Source: DATFVA01 sp963771705
GTDB lineage: Bacteria; Bacteroidota; Ignavibacteria; Ignavibacteriales; Ignavibacteriaceae
Direction of reading: 5' to 3'
Length of the DNA: 64,000 bases
Assembly (NCBI GenBank): GCA_963771705.1
Contig: CAVYUP010000002.1
Coordinates: 248,001-312,000 of the forward strand
The notes under the pieces were generated by a model. That model was not told where the DNA came from. It did not search any database and was given only the letters and a program-made list of their open reading frames with translations. Shown here piece after piece: positions 55,645-64,000 of the stretch. The first letter of the stretch is position 1. Each line of letters opens with the position of its first letter. The position numbers and the translations under genes are program-made.

Positions 55645-55671
55645 TTTATTCTCCTTGATTATAATTAACAT

Positions 55672-58600
55672 TTATATTTCAGCTGTGTTTTCAGAGAGCA
55701 GATTATTTTTCTTCATTTCTCTCTTTTTAATTGAAAAAAAGATTGCCGGGTACACTGTAAGCTCAAGAATTAAACTGGTTAATATTCCGCCTACCATCGG
55801 GGCCGCAATCCTTTTCATAACGTCGCTTCCTGTTCCCATTCCGATAAGGATGGGCAGAAGACCGAACAACATAGTAAGAACAGTCATAAGCTTGGGTCGC
55901 ACCCTTTTTACCGCTCCCTCAAAGATCGCTTCTTTAAGGCTGGCGATATTTTTAAGTAGACCTTTACTTTTGAATTTTTCATATGCTATGTCGAGATAGA
56001 GAAGCATAACCACACCTGTTTCAGCATCAACACCCAGCAGAGCTATTATGCCAACCCAGACAGCAACGCTCAGGTGGAACCCGGCTATGTATAAATACCA
56101 TATTGCTCCTACCATTGAAAAGGGGAGAGCGAGAAGTACAATTCCGGTTTTCAGCATCGACTTCGTATTCATATACAGAAGCACAATTACAATTAAAATC
56201 GTAAGCGGGATTACAAGCATTAAATGTTTTGACGCTCTCTCCATATACTCAAACTGCCCGCTCCATTTTATCGAGTACCCGGGAGGCAGCGTTACCTTTT
56301 TATCTATGATTTCTTTGGCCCGGTCCACATACGTCCCTACATCGATATCCTTGATGTCAATATATACCCAGGTGTTGGGTCTTGCATTCTCCGACTTTAT
56401 CATCGGAGGTCCTTTCTTAACCTCGATAGTTCCAAGCTCATCAAGTGGAATACTTCCGCCCTGTGGAGTCGCAACCAGCACACGCTTTATTGCTTCCAGG
56501 TTTTCCCTGTAATCTCTCTGATAACGAAGGTTTACGGGATATCGTTCCAATCCTTCAACAGTTTTTGTAATATTCATTCCACCAACGGCCGACATAAATA
56601 CATCCTGAACGTCTCCTATTGTCAATCCGTAACGGGCGATTGCTTCACGGTCGATGTTAAAGTCTACGTAATTTCCGCCTACCGAACGCTCAGCATAAGC
56701 TGATCGCGTGCCGGGGATCGTCTTGGCTGCCTCTTCTATTTCTTTCCCGATCCTTTGAAGCACGTTAAGGTCGGGACCCGCGATCTTAATCCCTACAGGT
56801 GTCTTTATTCCTGTCGAGAGCATATCAATACGGGTCTTTATGGGCATCGTCCATGCATTCGTTAACCCCGGTATCTGAATTGCGTTATTCATTTCTTCCA
56901 CCAGCTTATCGGTTGTCATACCGGGACGCCATTGATCATGCGGCTTGAGCCTGATGGTGGTCTCAATCATCGATAGTGGGGCCGGATCTGTGGGGGTATC
57001 AGCTCTCCCGATTTTTCCAAAAACGGATTCAACTTCCGGAAATGATTTAATAATCTTATCTGTCTGTTGAAGGATCTCCTTCGCTTTGGTGATTGAGATT
57101 CCCGGCAGAGTGGTCGGCATATACAGGAGATCGCCTTCATCGAGAGGAGGCATAAATTCCGAGCCGAGCTTTGAGTAGGGGATATAAGTGGCAACCACAA
57201 TTAGTACTGCCGCTCCAATGATCCACCATCTTTTATTCATAACAAAGTCTACTACAGGATGATAAAGTCTTGCGAGAAATTTGGTTATGGGGTTTTCCTC
57301 TTCTCTCCTCATCTTTCCTCTTACGAAATATCCAAGCAGGATTGGAACAATAGTTACGGTAAGAATAGCCGCCGCACCCATTGAATATGTTTTTGTGAAC
57401 GCCAGGGGCTTGAACATTCTTCCTTCCTGCTGTTCAAGAGTGAACACAGGGATGAATGAGATTGTTATAACCAGAAGTGAATAAAATATTGAAGGCCCTA
57501 CTTCTTTGGCCGCTTGTAGTATCACACTCCAGTGGGGAAGTCTCTCGCTGATAGGTTTCTCCTGGTTCTGTACCATATGAGTCTGCGCATTCTCCACCAG
57601 GATAATTGAAGCATCCACCATGGCTCCTATCGCTATTGCTATACCCCCGAGCGACATTATGTTAGCGTTAATTCCCTGAAGCTTCATAACAAGGAATGCC
57701 GCAAGTACTGCCGTAGGAAGTGTGAAGATGGCTACCAGCGAACTTCTTATATGAAGCAGGAAGAGAATAATTATGAAAGCGACTACTATCGTTTCTTCAA
57801 CCAGCTTGTCTTTCAGGTTGTCTATTGCCCGGTCGATCAGACCAGAACGATCATAAGCAGTTTTTATCTGAACATCTGGCGGAAGCGACTTCTTAAGTTC
57901 TGCCAGCCTTTCCTTTACCTTCTCAATGATCGAAAGAGCATTTTCGCCGTATCGAATTATTATTATTCCGCCTACAGTTTCTCCTTCTCCGTTCCATTCG
58001 GCTAACCCTCTTCTTAACTCAGGTCCCAGTGTTACATCAGCAACGTCGCTTAAGTAAACTGGAGACCCTGAGTTTGCTGAAACTCCTATGGATATTTTTT
58101 TCAGATCATCCGTGCTTTTGATGTAGCCGAGCCCCCTTACCATATATTCAGCCTCTCCCATCTCCAGAAGCCTTCCGCCTACATCATTATTGCTCCGTTG
58201 AATTGCCATCTTTACTTTCTGCAGAGGAATGCCGTAGTAGGCAAGCTTGTTGGGATCTACATTAACCTGGTATTGCTTAACATAACCGCCGACGGAGGCA
58301 ACTTCTGATACGCCTGGTATTGAAGCAAGTTCGTACTTAAGAAAATAATCCTGCAGAGATCTTAACTCCTGCAGGTCTCTTTTATCCGACTGTAGTACGT
58401 ATTGATATACCCATCCGAGGCCTGTTGCGTCGGGACCAAGCTGAGGACTTACGCCTTCAGGCAGCTGTCCTCTTAATCCGCTTAAATATTCAAGTACTCT
58501 GCTCCTGGCCCAGTATAGGTCGGTGCCGTCTTCGAAAATTATATACACCATGGAAAATCCGAAGAAAGAATATCCACGTACATCTTTTGCATATGGAACA

Positions 58601-58854
58601 GAGAGCATTTTGGTTGTAAGTGGATATGTAACCTGATCTTCAACTATCCGGGGTCCCTGTCCCGGGTATTCTGTGTATATGATTACCTGTACATCACTCA
58701 GATCGGGAATAGCATCTACATTAGTATTAAAAACTGCCCAGATACCGCCCAGGATCAATGCCGCGGTAAATAGTATAACTAAAAATTTATTATTGATTGA
58801 CCACTCTATAAGTTTTTGGATCAATCCTTCCTTTTGTGTTTCACCGGATATCAT
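55672..58854 (-). CDS. cusA: CusA/CzcA-type heavy-metal RND efflux pump
   Basis: A 1060-residue inner-membrane proton antiporter that exports metal ions. Layout is the standard two 6-helix halves with large periplasmic loops. Diagnostic segments include VDAIPDLSDVQVII, GAMVDASIILVENAQTHM (TM4 proton-relay acidic residues), STGIKTPVGIKIAGPDL and GVDAETGVVMLLYLD. The VGIKIAGPDL and RYGL segments are those of the monovalent Cu/Ag (CusA/SilA) subgroup more than the divalent CzcA type. AGGAGAACC lies before the ATG. It is transcribed with the adaptor and TolC genes upstream (57 bases between it and cusB). Confidence 0.95.
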   Translation of the reverse strand: MISGETQKEGLIQKLIEWSINNKFLVILFTAALILGGIWAVFNTNVDAIPDLSDVQVIIYTEYPGQGPRIVEDQVTYPLTTKMLSVPYAKDVRGYSFFGFSMVYIIFEDGTDLYWARSRVLEYLSGLRGQLPEGVSPQLGPDATGLGWVYQYVLQSDKRDLQELRSLQDYFLKYELASIPGVSEVASVGGYVKQYQVNVDPNKLAYYGIPLQKVKMAIQRSNNDVGGRLLEMGEAEYMVRGLGYIKSTDDLKKISIGVSANSGSPVYLSDVADVTLGPELRRGLAEWNGEGETVGGIIIIRYGENALSIIEKVKERLAELKKSLPPDVQIKTAYDRSGLIDRAIDNLKDKLVEETIVVAFIIILFLLHIRSSLVAIFTLPTAVLAAFLVMKLQGINANIMSLGGIAIAIGAMVDASIILVENAQTHMVQNQEKPISERLPHWSVILQAAKEVGPSIFYSLLVITISFIPVFTLEQQEGRMFKPLAFTKTYSMGAAAILTVTIVPILLGYFVRGKMRREEENPITKFLARLYHPVVDFVMNKRWWIIGAAVLIVVATYIPYSKLGSEFMPPLDEGDLLYMPTTLPGISITKAKEILQQTDKIIKSFPEVESVFGKIGRADTPTDPAPLSMIETTIRLKPHDQWRPGMTTDKLVEEMNNAIQIPGLTNAWTMPIKTRIDMLSTGIKTPVGIKIAGPDLNVLQRIGKEIEEAAKTIPGTRSAYAERSVGGNYVDFNIDREAIARYGLTIGDVQDVFMSAVGGMNITKTVEGLERYPVNLRYQRDYRENLEAIKRVLVATPQGGSIPLDELGTIEVKKGPPMIKSENARPNTWVYIDIKDIDVGTYVDRAKEIIDKKVTLPPGYSIKWSGQFEYMERASKHLMLVIPLTILIVIVLLYMNTKSMLKTGIVLLALPFSMVGAIWYLYIAGFHLSVAVWVGIIALLGVDAETGVVMLLYLDIAYEKFKSKGLLKNIASLKEAIFEGAVKRVRPKLMTVLTMLFGLLPILIGMGTGSDVMKRIAAPMVGGILTSLILELTVYPAIFFSIKKREMKKNNLLSENTAEI

Positions 58855-58911
58855 CTGGTTCTCCTGAATAATTTCTGAAATGAGAGTTTGTTTTCTTCGA
58901 AACTATATATC

Positions 58912-60663
58912 TCATTTCTTCGCCTTGAATCCATTGTCTTCCAGGTTCTTCCTAACCTGTGCTATCGGCAGTTCTTTCAGGGTCATTCCGCAGAGAGGAC
59001 ATTTACCCGGCACGTCTGAAATAACATTCCAGTCCATCTGATCCTGATAAAGTTTTCCATCCTTATTTTTATCGATTGCCTGTAAATCGATTACTCCCTC
59101 ACGTACAATGCTCGCAGCAACGGTGGAATCAGTCTCCGCTTTCTCATTCTTCAGCTCGGTTTTTCTCTCAAGCTTAACCTTGCCGTTTTCGTCCTTTACT
59201 TGTCCTTTCTCATTCTTCACCTTACTTCCGTTCTCCATCTTCCCGTTAGTATCATCCATCCCGTCCCCATCCTTCAACCTTAAGTCTTCAATATTCAATG
59301 ATGAAGGCTCGTCCTGCATCATTCCAATAGCCGATTTAAGATTGCTTTCAGAGTCTATCATAAACTGTGCTGATGAAACTATTTTTGAACCTGCTGTCAA
59401 TCCCTTTATAACCTGGTAATAGCCATTTGAATAACCTCCCAGCGTAACTGGCTGAGGCTTGAATTTGCCGTCACCGAGAGATAGAATTACTATATCTTTT
59501 GCACCGCTTCTGATAACAGCATTCTCGGGAACTACAGGGGAGAGACCAAATTCTTTTCCGCTGATCTCTACACTGGCATACATTTCGGGTTTTAGCTTGC
59601 CGCTGTAATTGTTGATGTCAAGCCGCACTTTAACCGTCCTCGATTTAGGATCAAGCGTCGGATAAATGAAAGAAACTTTCCCATCGAAAGTCTGTCCCGG
59701 CAGGTAGTTGAATTTTATTTTTGCCGGAGAGCCAATATCGATCTTCGATAGTTCATACTCATATACATCCGCTACAAGCCAGAGATTTGAAAGATCAGAG
59801 ACCTGAAGAAGAGGCATCCCGGCATTGATTTTCTGCCCCTCCAGAACATCTTTGGAAATTACTGTTCCGCTGCTCCGGGCGTAAAGCGTTACGTTGGTTT
59901 TTATCTCTTTCGTCTCTTTTAATTTCTCTATATCTCTCTCCGGTACTTCCAGCAGCTGAAGTTTCCTTACTGCGTTTTTAACCAGTTCATTACCGCTTTC
60001 CATCACCTCTTTTATTGATGACTGATTCACGCTGTTATTGTATGAAAGCGCGGTTAGAAGTTCCTGCTGGGCCGATACAAGCTCCGGTGAATAAATATCC
60101 ATCAGCTTTTCTCCTTTGCTGACCTTCTCACCTGTATAATTGACATATAGCTTCTCGATCCATCCGCCTGTCCTCGTTGTTACTATGTAATCCTTTTTTT
60201 CATTGGATTTCAGGACGCCGTTTGTGGTAACAATCGATGATAGATTTTTTTCCTCTACAGGTACTATCTTAACATTCATATTCTGAACAACAGCCGGATC
60301 TATTTTTACAATGCCTGAATTTCCCGTTCCATCTTCGTAAACGGGTACCAGATCCATCCCCATCTTTGATTTCCCGGGATGATCATATATCTCATTCGCA
60401 TCCATAGGAGCCCGCCAGTAAAGGATTTTGCGTTCACCGGATTGACTTTTTCCTGTAGTGCTGTTCTTAACCGGAACCAGTTTCATTCCGCAGATAGGGC
60501 AGTCGCCCGGATGATCTTCAATTATCTGCGGATGCATTCCGCAGGTATATAATTGCTTTTCGGTTTTTAGTTCAGAGTCGCTGTTCATAGTTTCGTTGAG
60601 TATAAATCCGAGTGCCGCAATAGCTAATGCAACAAGTGCTATAATCAAATATTTCTTTTTCAT
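58912..60663 (-). CDS. cusB: CusB-type efflux adaptor with three HMBDs
   Basis: A 583-residue periplasmic adaptor linking the RND pump to TolC. N-terminal membrane anchor or signal (about 4-26). Two HMBDs follow: YTCGMHPQIIEDHPGDCPICGM (complete, about 39-60) and YWRAPMDANEIYDHPGKSKMG (Cys-less, as in many CusB proteins). Then beta-barrel, lipoyl and helical hairpin domains (about 120-430; GTVISKDVLEGQKINAGMPL) typical of membrane-fusion proteins. After a low-complexity Lys/Glu/Asn linker (about 465-510) comes a C-terminal DxNxDG-HMBD module (526-583), homologous to the modules of the 55138-55644 protein. TAGGAGATAG precedes the ATG. Such a C-terminal module is not part of ordinary CusB. Confidence 0.95.
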   Translation of the reverse strand: MKKKYLIIALVALAIAALGFILNETMNSDSELKTEKQLYTCGMHPQIIEDHPGDCPICGMKLVPVKNSTTGKSQSGERKILYWRAPMDANEIYDHPGKSKMGMDLVPVYEDGTGNSGIVKIDPAVVQNMNVKIVPVEEKNLSSIVTTNGVLKSNEKKDYIVTTRTGGWIEKLYVNYTGEKVSKGEKLMDIYSPELVSAQQELLTALSYNNSVNQSSIKEVMESGNELVKNAVRKLQLLEVPERDIEKLKETKEIKTNVTLYARSSGTVISKDVLEGQKINAGMPLLQVSDLSNLWLVADVYEYELSKIDIGSPAKIKFNYLPGQTFDGKVSFIYPTLDPKSRTVKVRLDINNYSGKLKPEMYASVEISGKEFGLSPVVPENAVIRSGAKDIVILSLGDGKFKPQPVTLGGYSNGYYQVIKGLTAGSKIVSSAQFMIDSESNLKSAIGMMQDEPSSLNIEDLRLKDGDGMDDTNGKMENGSKVKNEKGQVKDENGKVKLERKTELKNEKAETDSTVAASIVREGVIDLQAIDKNKDGKLYQDQMDWNVISDVPGKCPLCGMTLKELPIAQVRKNLEDNGFKAKK

Positions 60664-60672
60664 TTCTATCTC

Positions 60673-61944
60673 CTATTCCAAATTCTGTTTTAGATCCGTT
60701 CCCGTTAAAAATTCGAGACCGGCAATTTCTTTCAGGTAATCTGTTTCAAGACGGTAAAGACTGGTTTCTACCTGGTACAGCTTATTTTGCGAATCAATAA
60801 CATTTATGAAATCAATCTGCCCGGTCTGATAACTGGAAAGTGCTGAATTAAAAGTCTGCTGTGCCTGGGGATACTCAGCCTCATTTATAAGTTTGATCCG
60901 TTCCTTAATGGAATTTAGCTTCGCGATAGATGAGCCGAAATTCTGTGTCAGAACCTGTCGGGCAAGTGCGTATTGCTGGGCATACATTTCCTGCATGGAT
61001 TCTGCTTCCTGAACTCTGGCTGTTGTCTTTCCGCCATAATTAAGTGGCAGGCTGATCCCTACCATTACTGAGAAGAAATCTGTAAGAGGAGTATTGGTTT
61101 TTGCTATTTCATCTCTTTGCGAATACTGAACTGAGAGATTAAAGTTGGGATAACGGTCGTACTTTGCTAGGTTTTCCTGCAGCGCTGCCTTTTCCTGCGC
61201 GAGACGGAATCCCTTCAGGTAGGCACGGTTCTCAACTGCCAGGGAATCCAGTTCCTCAGTAGTGTATTTTTGAAATTCTATACCGTTTATTTCTCCGGTT
61301 GTTATTACATTATCAGAGGGCAGAAGCAATAAAGCATTAAGGTCGGCTGTAATGGAAGCTTCCTTACTCTTCAGATCTTCAATCTTGTCGCTTATGTTCG
61401 TCAGCTCAAGTTGAACTTTAAGAAGGTTCTGCTGGCTTGCTGCGGAGACTTCATACCTGGTACGGACTACGTTTGAAATATCATTAAGGAGTTTTTTGCT
61501 CTCCTTCTCGATGGCAATCGCTTTTCTTGTATACGCTAATTCATAATACGACTGTCTGACATTCTTAATTATATCATTCTTTGCATCGTAGTATTCCTGC
61601 TTTACAATTTCCACATCTTTTGAAGCGACGTCTGCTGCCGTACCCAGCTTCCCTGGAAAAGGAATGCCCTGACTTAAACCGACAATTTTTCCTGTCATCG
61701 GTTCCTGTGTAAGCGAGAAAGTATTTACGGGTAGATTGGCTACGCCCAGGGTTAAAGTCGGATCCGGTAAGTTTGAATTCTGCTCAATCCGGTTTGCGGC
61801 GGCTTCCGCCTTTGCCTGAAGCATTTTCAGTTTGGGACTGACATTAACCGCGATACTGGTTAGCGAATCCAGCGATTGACCGTATAGGAATACCGGTATA
61901 CTTATTAAATATAACAGAAATAATATCTGCTTCACACTTTTCAT
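60673..61944 (-). CDS. TolC-family outer-membrane efflux protein
   Basis: A 423-residue outer-membrane channel with signal peptide (about 1-22). Two coiled-coil repeats of the OEP family are visible: NRIEQNSNLPDPTLTLGVAN with LSQGIPFPGK and, in the second half, SVQYSQRDE with VGISLPLNYGG, each followed by long helices (YYDAKNDIIKNVRQSYYEL; QALARQVLTQ-like stretch). It pairs with the CusB/CusA genes in order TolC-CusB-CusA, with 9 bases to cusB. AGAGGA lies upstream of the ATG. Conserved family, CusC/CzcC subgroup by context. Confidence 0.95.
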   Translation of the reverse strand: MKSVKQILFLLYLISIPVFLYGQSLDSLTSIAVNVSPKLKMLQAKAEAAANRIEQNSNLPDPTLTLGVANLPVNTFSLTQEPMTGKIVGLSQGIPFPGKLGTAADVASKDVEIVKQEYYDAKNDIIKNVRQSYYELAYTRKAIAIEKESKKLLNDISNVVRTRYEVSAASQQNLLKVQLELTNISDKIEDLKSKEASITADLNALLLLPSDNVITTGEINGIEFQKYTTEELDSLAVENRAYLKGFRLAQEKAALQENLAKYDRYPNFNLSVQYSQRDEIAKTNTPLTDFFSVMVGISLPLNYGGKTTARVQEAESMQEMYAQQYALARQVLTQNFGSSIAKLNSIKERIKLINEAEYPQAQQTFNSALSSYQTGQIDFINVIDSQNKLYQVETSLYRLETDYLKEIAGLEFLTGTDLKQNLE

Positions 61945-62058
61945 TAAAATCCTCTTACAATTTTTTAGATCAGATTAACTGATCCCTGATCTGTTAAATC
62001 AATATGAATTAACTGAATGCATAGGAATTCCTGTCCCTATGACAAAATTGTAAGGGTA

Positions 62059-62484
62059 CTAAATGAGCAGGACTGAGATATTTAAATAGAGATGGTTGCC
62101 TGTAGCCGGGGGAGAGGTACTGCTGGAGAAACTGAAATAATCTGAAAAAGCGGGTGACTGATATGAGGAAACGATGTCAGTTAATAAAGATTTTACACTG
62201 GATTTTATATTAATATCATTACTGGAAATAACATATTGGTCGGTTAGACTTTTGTCAATTGTCTTAAATTGACAGCAGCCTTCGAATTGGTTAACCGTTA
62301 TTTTTATAGGGGATTCTTCCTCTGTGGTGCAGCAGCTATGTTCTTTCTTCACCTCTTTATGCATTTTGCAGGCAGTAGTAGGGGATAATCCGTTAACACT
62401 GCATATATGCACAGTAATTGGAAATCCTGTAGATGAGAACAGGAAAACTCCCAGTAAAGTCAATATAATTAGTTTTCTTTTCAT
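62059..62484 (-). CDS. HYC_CC_PP-type exported Cys-rich protein
   Basis: A 141-residue exported protein. Start is taken as ATG 62484; the preceding TTG codon is also in frame. Signal peptide about 1-24 (ending TGFPIT). Motifs are HIC near the new N-terminus, ACKMHKEVKKEHSCC, then FEGCCQF and a later TSPPATG, matching the order HxC, CC, CC, PP of the HYC_CC_PP family seen in Bacteroidota. The Cys pairs probably bind Cu(I) or Zn(II) in the periplasm. Position directly upstream of the TolC-CusB-CusA genes on the same strand supports a metal-response role. Function is otherwise unknown. Confidence 0.82.
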   Translation of the reverse strand: MKRKLIILTLLGVFLFSSTGFPITVHICSVNGLSPTTACKMHKEVKKEHSCCTTEEESPIKITVNQFEGCCQFKTIDKSLTDQYVISSNDINIKSSVKSLLTDIVSSYQSPAFSDYFSFSSSTSPPATGNHLYLNISVLLI

Positions 62485-62706
62485 CAATTGTTGACAAACA
62501 TATAATATCGCGTGATTAAATGCAATATCCGTGCCGAGGGAATAATTATTTAATATTAAACAAATATTGAGGTTTGTTCCCTAACCTGGCAATAAATATT
62601 ATCATAAATGAAATAAAATTTTCTCATGTGATGTTAAGATCGGCAATTGGTTCCAAACGGAGAACAATATTAATTATCAATTCTTCCTGAAAAAGGAGTC
62701 TTACCC

Positions 62707-63435
62707 CTACAGTTCTGCTTCAAATGCCAATCGTCCGAAGTTTACCGGATTATCCTTGAATCCTATTGAGTAACCAAGTTTAAGAGTAAGTGCTTTTCCG
62801 AACGTGAACCAGACCTGCGGTACAACAGCCCCCCATTTATCAGCTGTTTCATACTTGAACTCAGAGCCAAAACGAAATACGCTGTTGGCATCGTATCTGA
62901 AACCAAAGGAAGGGTTAAACGAAGCTTTTCCCCTTTCAAAAAATTTTTCTTCGGCTAAATTCAATGTAAGGTTTAATTTTTCTTCAAAGTCTTTTGAAAG
63001 GATCAGTCTTCCTTCTATCCCCGATTCGGTTTCCCCGGTAAACGTTTTTTCTGAGTTTATTTCAGCTGAAACTGCAACATCTATCGGCTTTACTCCCTCA
63101 TCATAAAATCTGTATCTCGTTTCAAAGCGGCCCGATTGAAAATTGAAGTTTTTTACTTCAGGGCTGTGATAGGTTATTCTTCCGTCGATCATCCAGTGGT
63201 TTGTAATTCCAAATTCTGAGGCGAAATTATTATTTATGAAATATGATGACGATTGACTTCCATAATCAAACCAGTATTCAAGTTCCAGTTCTTGTTTTGC
63301 AAGAGTGAGGTATACTATGGTCTCATCTATAAAATCATCGCGGTGTGGAAATATTTCTTTTAACGGTACAGAGATAAAAACCAGAAGTAATATTATTGTC
63401 CGCGTATAACTGAAGGTGAATCTATTTAAAAACAT
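62707..63435 (-). CDS. Outer-membrane barrel-like protein
   Basis: A 242-residue protein with a membrane-type N-terminus (TIILLLVFISVPLK), then many alternating amphipathic strands (ELEYWFDYGSQSS, HWMIDGRITYHSP, FRFGSEFKYETAD, TLKLGYSIGF) and a C-terminal AFEAEL strand. It has an HRDDF motif just after the signal region. The fold looks like a small outer-membrane barrel. It is probably the first gene of the copper island in transcription order, although a 220-base gap precedes the Cys-rich gene. No specific family is recognised. The bases 62488-62706 and 63436-63674 hold nothing that I can identify. Confidence 0.75.
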   Translation of the reverse strand: MFLNRFTFSYTRTIILLLVFISVPLKEIFPHRDDFIDETIVYLTLAKQELELEYWFDYGSQSSSYFINNNFASEFGITNHWMIDGRITYHSPEVKNFNFQSGRFETRYRFYDEGVKPIDVAVSAEINSEKTFTGETESGIEGRLILSKDFEEKLNLTLNLAEEKFFERGKASFNPSFGFRYDANSVFRFGSEFKYETADKWGAVVPQVWFTFGKALTLKLGYSIGFKDNPVNFGRLAFEAEL

Positions 63436-63674
63436 TATTTTTTTATTTAATAGTTTAACTACTATTCTGCAATCCGAATGTGACGTGGCAGTCCTGATAT
63501 TTAAAGCTTTTCCCTACTAACCCAAAAAACATACATGTCAACTATTAATTCTTTTCTGTGAATTTCGATGATAGTACTGTATAGATGGCTGTTTTGTTTA
63601 GGCCGGTTCTGCAGTCACATATTCTTTCTGTCACCAATTAAACCGCTTTAACAAATGGATAAAGGATTTTGATA

Positions 63675-64000
63675 CATGAAGTTTCGGATGACTCTGTTTT
63701 TAAGCTTTGCTTTAAGCTCTATTGCATTTTCACAGTATGTAATTGATCCCGGTTTTGTTGCGCTTCCTGAAAAGCAGGTAAACTCCTCTCCGGTTTCACT
63801 GAATATTCCTTCAACAAAAGAGGATGTAAAGTATATAGGAATGGGTAAAACCGGTACGGCGAATGGCAAAAAAATTAACGCAATGATGTACAACCCGGCT
63901 CTTTTAAGCAGAAGTCGTTTTTCTCTTGATGCGCTTAATATTAACCTTAGTATCCCTCCGGCAACGTATGATGCCGCAAATTTTCTTAATAATCATCTTC
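63675..64000 (+). CDS. Exported outer-membrane protein, N-terminal part (PorV/TraF-like)
   Basis: An incomplete gene running off the window; 108 codons are open from ATG 63675. It has a signal peptide (MKFRMTLFLSFALSSIAFSQ) followed by residues such as YIGMGKTGTANGKKINAMMYNPALLSRSRF. The pattern M-G-x-x-G-T-A-x-x-x-x-x-x-A-x-x-x-N-P-A-L resembles the start of the PorV/UPF0164/TraF-type outer-membrane proteins, where it opens the first barrel strands. If it is PorV-like, it would belong to type IX secretion. The C-terminal part is needed to decide. Confidence 0.75.

Noticed and set aside
1..64000. tRNA, rRNA, CRISPR or insertion sequences
   Set aside because: Reading the intergenic gaps on both strands I saw no cloverleaf, regular spacer array or transposase; a dedicated tRNA/CRISPR scan would settle this.

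Overview
The window looks like a piece of chromosome from an Ignavibacteria-type bacterium (Bacteroidota/Chlorobiota side of the FCB group), probably from a metagenome or draft assembly. Reasons: a secreted protein carries a type IX secretion C-terminal sorting domain with the NPFNPST motif common in that group. An M23 peptidase has the HLC variant, and there are a HYC_CC_PP-type protein, a eukaryotic-type citrate synthase and many small outer-membrane barrels. The DNA is moderately AT-rich. I see no rRNA, tRNA, CRISPR array, prophage or transposase, and no gene-free stretch longer than about 300 bases.

Layout. Bases 1-15500 hold mixed housekeeping and envelope genes: an M23 peptidase end, an MscS channel, signal peptidase I, a paired active/inactive M16 protease (the active one frameshifted), enoyl-CoA hydratase, a group II decarboxylase, a T9SS-sorted polysaccharide deacetylase, a CBM20-esterase, an M15 peptidase, a double-FKBP lipoprotein, a fructosamine-kinase-like protein with a low-molecular-weight tyrosine phosphatase, and a 7Fe-type ferredoxin. 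Bases 15700-26400 hold a barrel protein, a YjbQ protein, a large Asp-box propeller protein, a Ser/Thr kinase with TPRs, an M28 peptidase with PDZ, and a PD40 propeller. Bases 26500-30020 are an iron operon (feoA-feoB-fur-metallo-hydrolase, minus strand). Bases 30274-33862 are two sensor histidine kinases. Bases 34100-40677 are citrate synthase, a 1593-residue acyl-CoA-ligase/GNAT fusion and a small protein.

Bases 40926-48771 are the most unusual part: a tight minus-strand operon of only the seven membrane subunits of respiratory complex I (nuoA-H-J-K-L-M-N) followed by a membrane-anchored cytochrome c. The NuoB/C/D/I and E/F/G genes are absent. NuoA and NuoH have lost the loops and acidic residues that form the quinone site and junction in normal complex I. 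NuoN and NuoL have lost or swapped key charged residues of the proton path. I read this as a divergent membrane-arm ion translocator with an unknown electron or coupling partner.

Bases 48928-63435 are a minus-strand copper/silver defence island: several Met-rich exported proteins, a YHS-domain protein, a CcmF-like haem lyase, a heavy-metal-binding-domain (HMBD) protein, a CusA/CusB/TolC-type tripartite efflux pump with extra HMBDs, and a Cys-rich HYC_CC_PP protein. A 58-residue module that joins a DxNxDG loop to an HMBD occurs three times across two of these proteins. The window ends inside a plus-strand outer-membrane protein gene.

Two genes (the active M16 protease and nuoM) are each broken by one apparent extra base in a short homopolymer, which suggests sequence error more than real decay.
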